Assembly: GCF_000690905.1 (NCBI RefSeq)
Contig: NZ_JMCL01000016.1
Location: 1 to 52,676, forward strand
Direction: 5' to 3'
DNA: 52,676 nt
Source of the DNA: Pseudomonas sp. Ant30-3
GTDB taxonomy: Bacteria > Pseudomonadota > Gammaproteobacteria > Pseudomonadales > Pseudomonadaceae
Shown here: piece by piece, positions 48,954 through 52,676 of the stretch
Layout of the letters: every line of letters starts with the position of its first letter
Position numbering within the stretch: the stretch's first letter is position 1
Notes under the pieces: model-generated
What the model saw: the letters and a program-made list of their open reading frames with translations, nothing else
Told to the model about the DNA's origin: nothing
Database searches by the model: none
Translations under genes and position numbers: made by a program

Positions 48954-49727
48954 TTACTTGCCGTAGATATCGAAGGCGAAGTACTTGTCCTGGATTTGCT
49001 TGTATTTGCCGTTCTCGCGAATGGCAGTGATCGCGGTGTTGATTTTTTCTTTCAGGGCGTCACCTTTGCGAACGGCGATACCTACGCCGTCACCGAAGTA
49101 CTTGACGTCGGTGAAGGCCGGGCCAACGAAGGCGTAACCTTTGCCGGCGTCGGTTTTCAGGAAACCGTCATCCAGCAAGGTGGCGTCTGCCACGGTACCG
49201 TCGAGGCGACCGGCAGCCACGTCGAGGTAGATTTCGTTCTGCGAACCGTACGGCTTGATCTCGGCACCCAGCGGAGCCAGGACTTCGCGGGCGAAACGCT
49301 CGTGGATCGAACCGCGCTGCACGCCGATGTTCTTGCCTTTGAGCTCAGCCAGGCTGTCGCTGACCTGAACGCCCGATTTCATCACCAGACGTGCCGGCGT
49401 GTTGTAGTACTTGTTGGTGAAGTCGACAGACTTCTTACGGTCTTCAGTGATCGACATCGAGGACAGGATCGCGTCGATCTTGCGTACTTTGAGGGCCGGG
49501 ATCAGGCCGTCGAATTCTTGCTCGACCCAAACGCACTTGACCTTCATTTCTTCACACAGAGCGTTGCCGATGTCGTAGTCGAAACCAACGATGCTGCCGT
49601 CTGGAGCTTTGGAAGCGAACGGCGGGTACGCCGCTTCGATACCAATCTTTACAGGCTTGTCATCGGCGAAGGTTGGCAGAGACAGCACGGACAGTGCCAA
49701 GGCGCCAAGCAGCACGAGTTTCTTCAT
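48954..49727 (-). CDS. aotJ: Arginine/ornithine periplasmic binding protein (AotJ)
   Basis: Captures arginine or ornithine in the periplasm for the AotQMP importer. The 257-residue precursor has a Sec signal peptide ([20 protein letters not shown], cleaved after ADA-like TFADD) and the family-3 solute-binding signature: [60 protein letters not shown]. The start at 49727 is chosen because the signal peptide begins there; 48 codons of open frame upstream are non-coding leader. It heads the aotJQMOP-argR unit, with an ArgR-like direct repeat about 165 bp upstream. Confidence 0.96.
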   Translation of the reverse strand: MKKLVLLGALALSVLSLPTFADDKPVKIGIEAAYPPFASKAPDGSIVGFDYDIGNALCEEMKVKCVWVEQEFDGLIPALKVRKIDAILSSMSITEDRKKSVDFTNKYYNTPARLVMKSGVQVSDSLAELKGKNIGVQRGSIHERFAREVLAPLGAEIKPYGSQNEIYLDVAAGRLDGTVADATLLDDGFLKTDAGKGYAFVGPAFTDVKYFGDGVGIAVRKGDALKEKINTAITAIRENGKYKQIQDKYFAFDIYGK

Positions 49728-49891
49728 CTTTGGACTCCATCGGTAAAGGGCAAAAACGGCAGAGTGAGCAACAGCCCAATATGCGAGTGAGTGGAACCGG
49801 AAAGCGGTTGCTGCGTCATGCCAAGCGTACGTTGTTTTCAACACACGCAACGACGAGCGAGTGATCGGCATTCTAACGACAGGCCCGAAGT

Positions 49892-49933
49892 CGATATTTC
49901 TTCAATGCGACAACAAATTACAGAAGCACCGAG
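49892..49933 (-). promoter_or_regulatory. Candidate ArgR operator of the aot operon
   Basis: On the minus strand the proximal 21-bp unit reads TGTCGC-ATTGAAGA-AA, and the distal unit has AA at the same position (CTCGGT-GCTTCTGT-AA). Same layout as the site upstream of aruC, consistent with coordinated ArgR control of uptake and catabolism. Confidence 0.55.
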
Positions 49934-50239
49934 AAAGCCGTTTAGGCACGTTGACAGCCCTGCAATTTCATGCAAGACCAAAAGACATTTAACCGATCTA
50001 TGCTGCAAATTGCGGGCCTATTATTGGCAAAGCCTTCTAATCCGGCAAGCTTGGCGTTGATTCAAATTTTTTATTGAGGGAAAGGGTGCTCTGGAGCGAG
50101 GCATTGCGTTTCCCATCGCCCCGTATCGGCGCGGGGGGTTACACATTTGGTTACTTGAAGGGCAGCGGGTAACAAAGGGAAATGGACTACAGGGTATGTC
50201 GATAATTATTGGCTGGTGTTTATTCGGTGTCTGACAGAT

Positions 50240-50337
50240 GGCCATCGCCAGCAGGCTGGCTCCTACAGGGGAGTTGAGTCAGGCGGACATTCTGGGTCCG
50301 CTGCAGATCAACTGTGGGAGTGAGCCTGCTCGCGATG
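50240..50337. repeat. REP pair downstream of acsA
   Basis: GCCATCGCCAGCAGGCTGGC followed by TCCTACAGGG, and the facing CTGTGGGAGTGAGCCTGCTC; the two arms belong to different REP subclasses (CCGGC-like and GAGC-like). Confidence 0.72.
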
Positions 50338-50369
50338 AGGCCGGTCTGACCAACATGAAACCCAGGCAA

Positions 50370-50407
50370 GAAAAAACCCCGTCAGGCTCGCCGCCAGACG
50401 GGGTTTC
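50370..50407 (-). terminator. Rho-independent terminator of acsA
   Basis: On the minus strand AACCCCGTCTGGC pairs with GCCTGACGGGGTT and is followed by TTTTTCTT. Confidence 0.9.
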
Positions 50408-50426
50408 AATGACTCATGAATAGGGT

Positions 50427-52382
<1,956 letters not shown>

Positions 52383-52513
52383 CTTTCTTACCTCGGTGGA
52401 ATAGTTGTTTTTGTATGGGCCCAGTTGTAACGGGGCCGGGCCTATAGAACCATTCGACGATGGTAGTAACAAGGCCCTACAAATTGTCGTGGATAGCAGC
52501 CGCCACCGCGAAT

Positions 52514-52661
52514 TTGTAGCAGCTGCCGAGCCTGCGAGGCTGCGTTCGACTGCGCAGCAGTCGCCGATCGGCGAACGCTATTTCACCGAAAGACCGCGTC
52601 GACGTATCTGACGACAGCTGCGCAGCCGAACGCAGCCTCGCAGGCTCGGCAGCTGCTACAA
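52514..52661. repeat. 35-bp perfect inverted repeat (REPIN-like, GC-rich family)
   Basis: The left arm (52514-52548) starts TTGTAGCAGCTGCCGAGCCT and its exact complement lies at 52627-52661. The 78-bp spacer contains further small palindromes. It resembles a second class of pseudomonad extragenic palindrome and sits upstream of acsA. Confidence 0.75.
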
Positions 52662-52676
52662 AAAGAACCGCGACAG

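Larger units (their letters stand above)
49934..50426. other. Gene-free region between aotJ and acsA
   Basis: No credible gene in about 490 bp. It has an AT-rich part near the aot promoter, a GGTTACACATTTGGTTACTT segment near 50140 that I cannot name, a REP pair (50240-50337) and the acsA terminator (50370-50407). Confidence 0.5.

Overview
The window is a piece of a Pseudomonas chromosome, most like the P. fluorescens group. The evidence is an arginine block that I recall having the same gene order in P. aeruginosa (acsA, aotJQMOP, argR, aruCFGDB, aruE, alaS, lysC, rsmA), an almost canonical AmrZ, and pseudomonad REP/REPIN repeats in many gaps. No database could be searched; family calls rest on motifs and recalled relatives.

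Layout. 4-7983 (+) is a polyamine-type uptake and oxidation cluster: FAD amine oxidase, LuxR-type regulator, a four-gene ABC importer with a Tat-type binding protein, and an aldehyde dehydrogenase. 8119-17265 is a compact integrated element of about 9.1 kb in a tRNA-Arg(CCU) gene. It has a tyrosine integrase, a divergent ribbon-helix-helix/excisionase-like switch, a translationally coupled early block, a winged-helix protein with dyad repeats at its 3' end, about 0.8 kb of hairpin-rich non-coding DNA, a major capsid gene and a tail-assembly gene without terminase, portal or protease, and a HEPN-like cargo gene beside the right attachment site. 17536-21896 holds small membrane genes behind a sigma-54-like promoter, amrZ, mgtE, a periplasmic protein, two tRNA-Arg(ACG), tRNA-Ser(GCU) and rsmA.

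22083-28168 carries lysC, alaS, ltaE and an FMN-riboswitch-controlled RibH2-type lumazine synthase. 28296-36194 (-) is the complete arginine succinyltransferase (AST/aru) pathway. 36513-44273 (+) is one giant gene for a 2,586-residue protein whose C-terminal 1,500 residues are five tandem modules of about 300 residues, each a helical segment plus a leucine-rich-repeat block. 44346-49727 (-) is aotJQMOP-argR (arginine/ornithine uptake and its regulator), and 50427-52382 (-) is acsA.

How it works together. AotJQMP imports arginine or ornithine, ArgR senses it, and AruC-F-G-D-B-E degrade it to glutamate and succinate. Candidate ArgR direct repeats (TGTCGC-N8-AA) lie upstream of both aotJ and aruC. 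The left cluster would feed amine-derived aldehydes into the aldehyde dehydrogenase. The least explained parts are the tRNA-Arg element, especially its structured region and HEPN-like gene, and the giant modular LRR protein.
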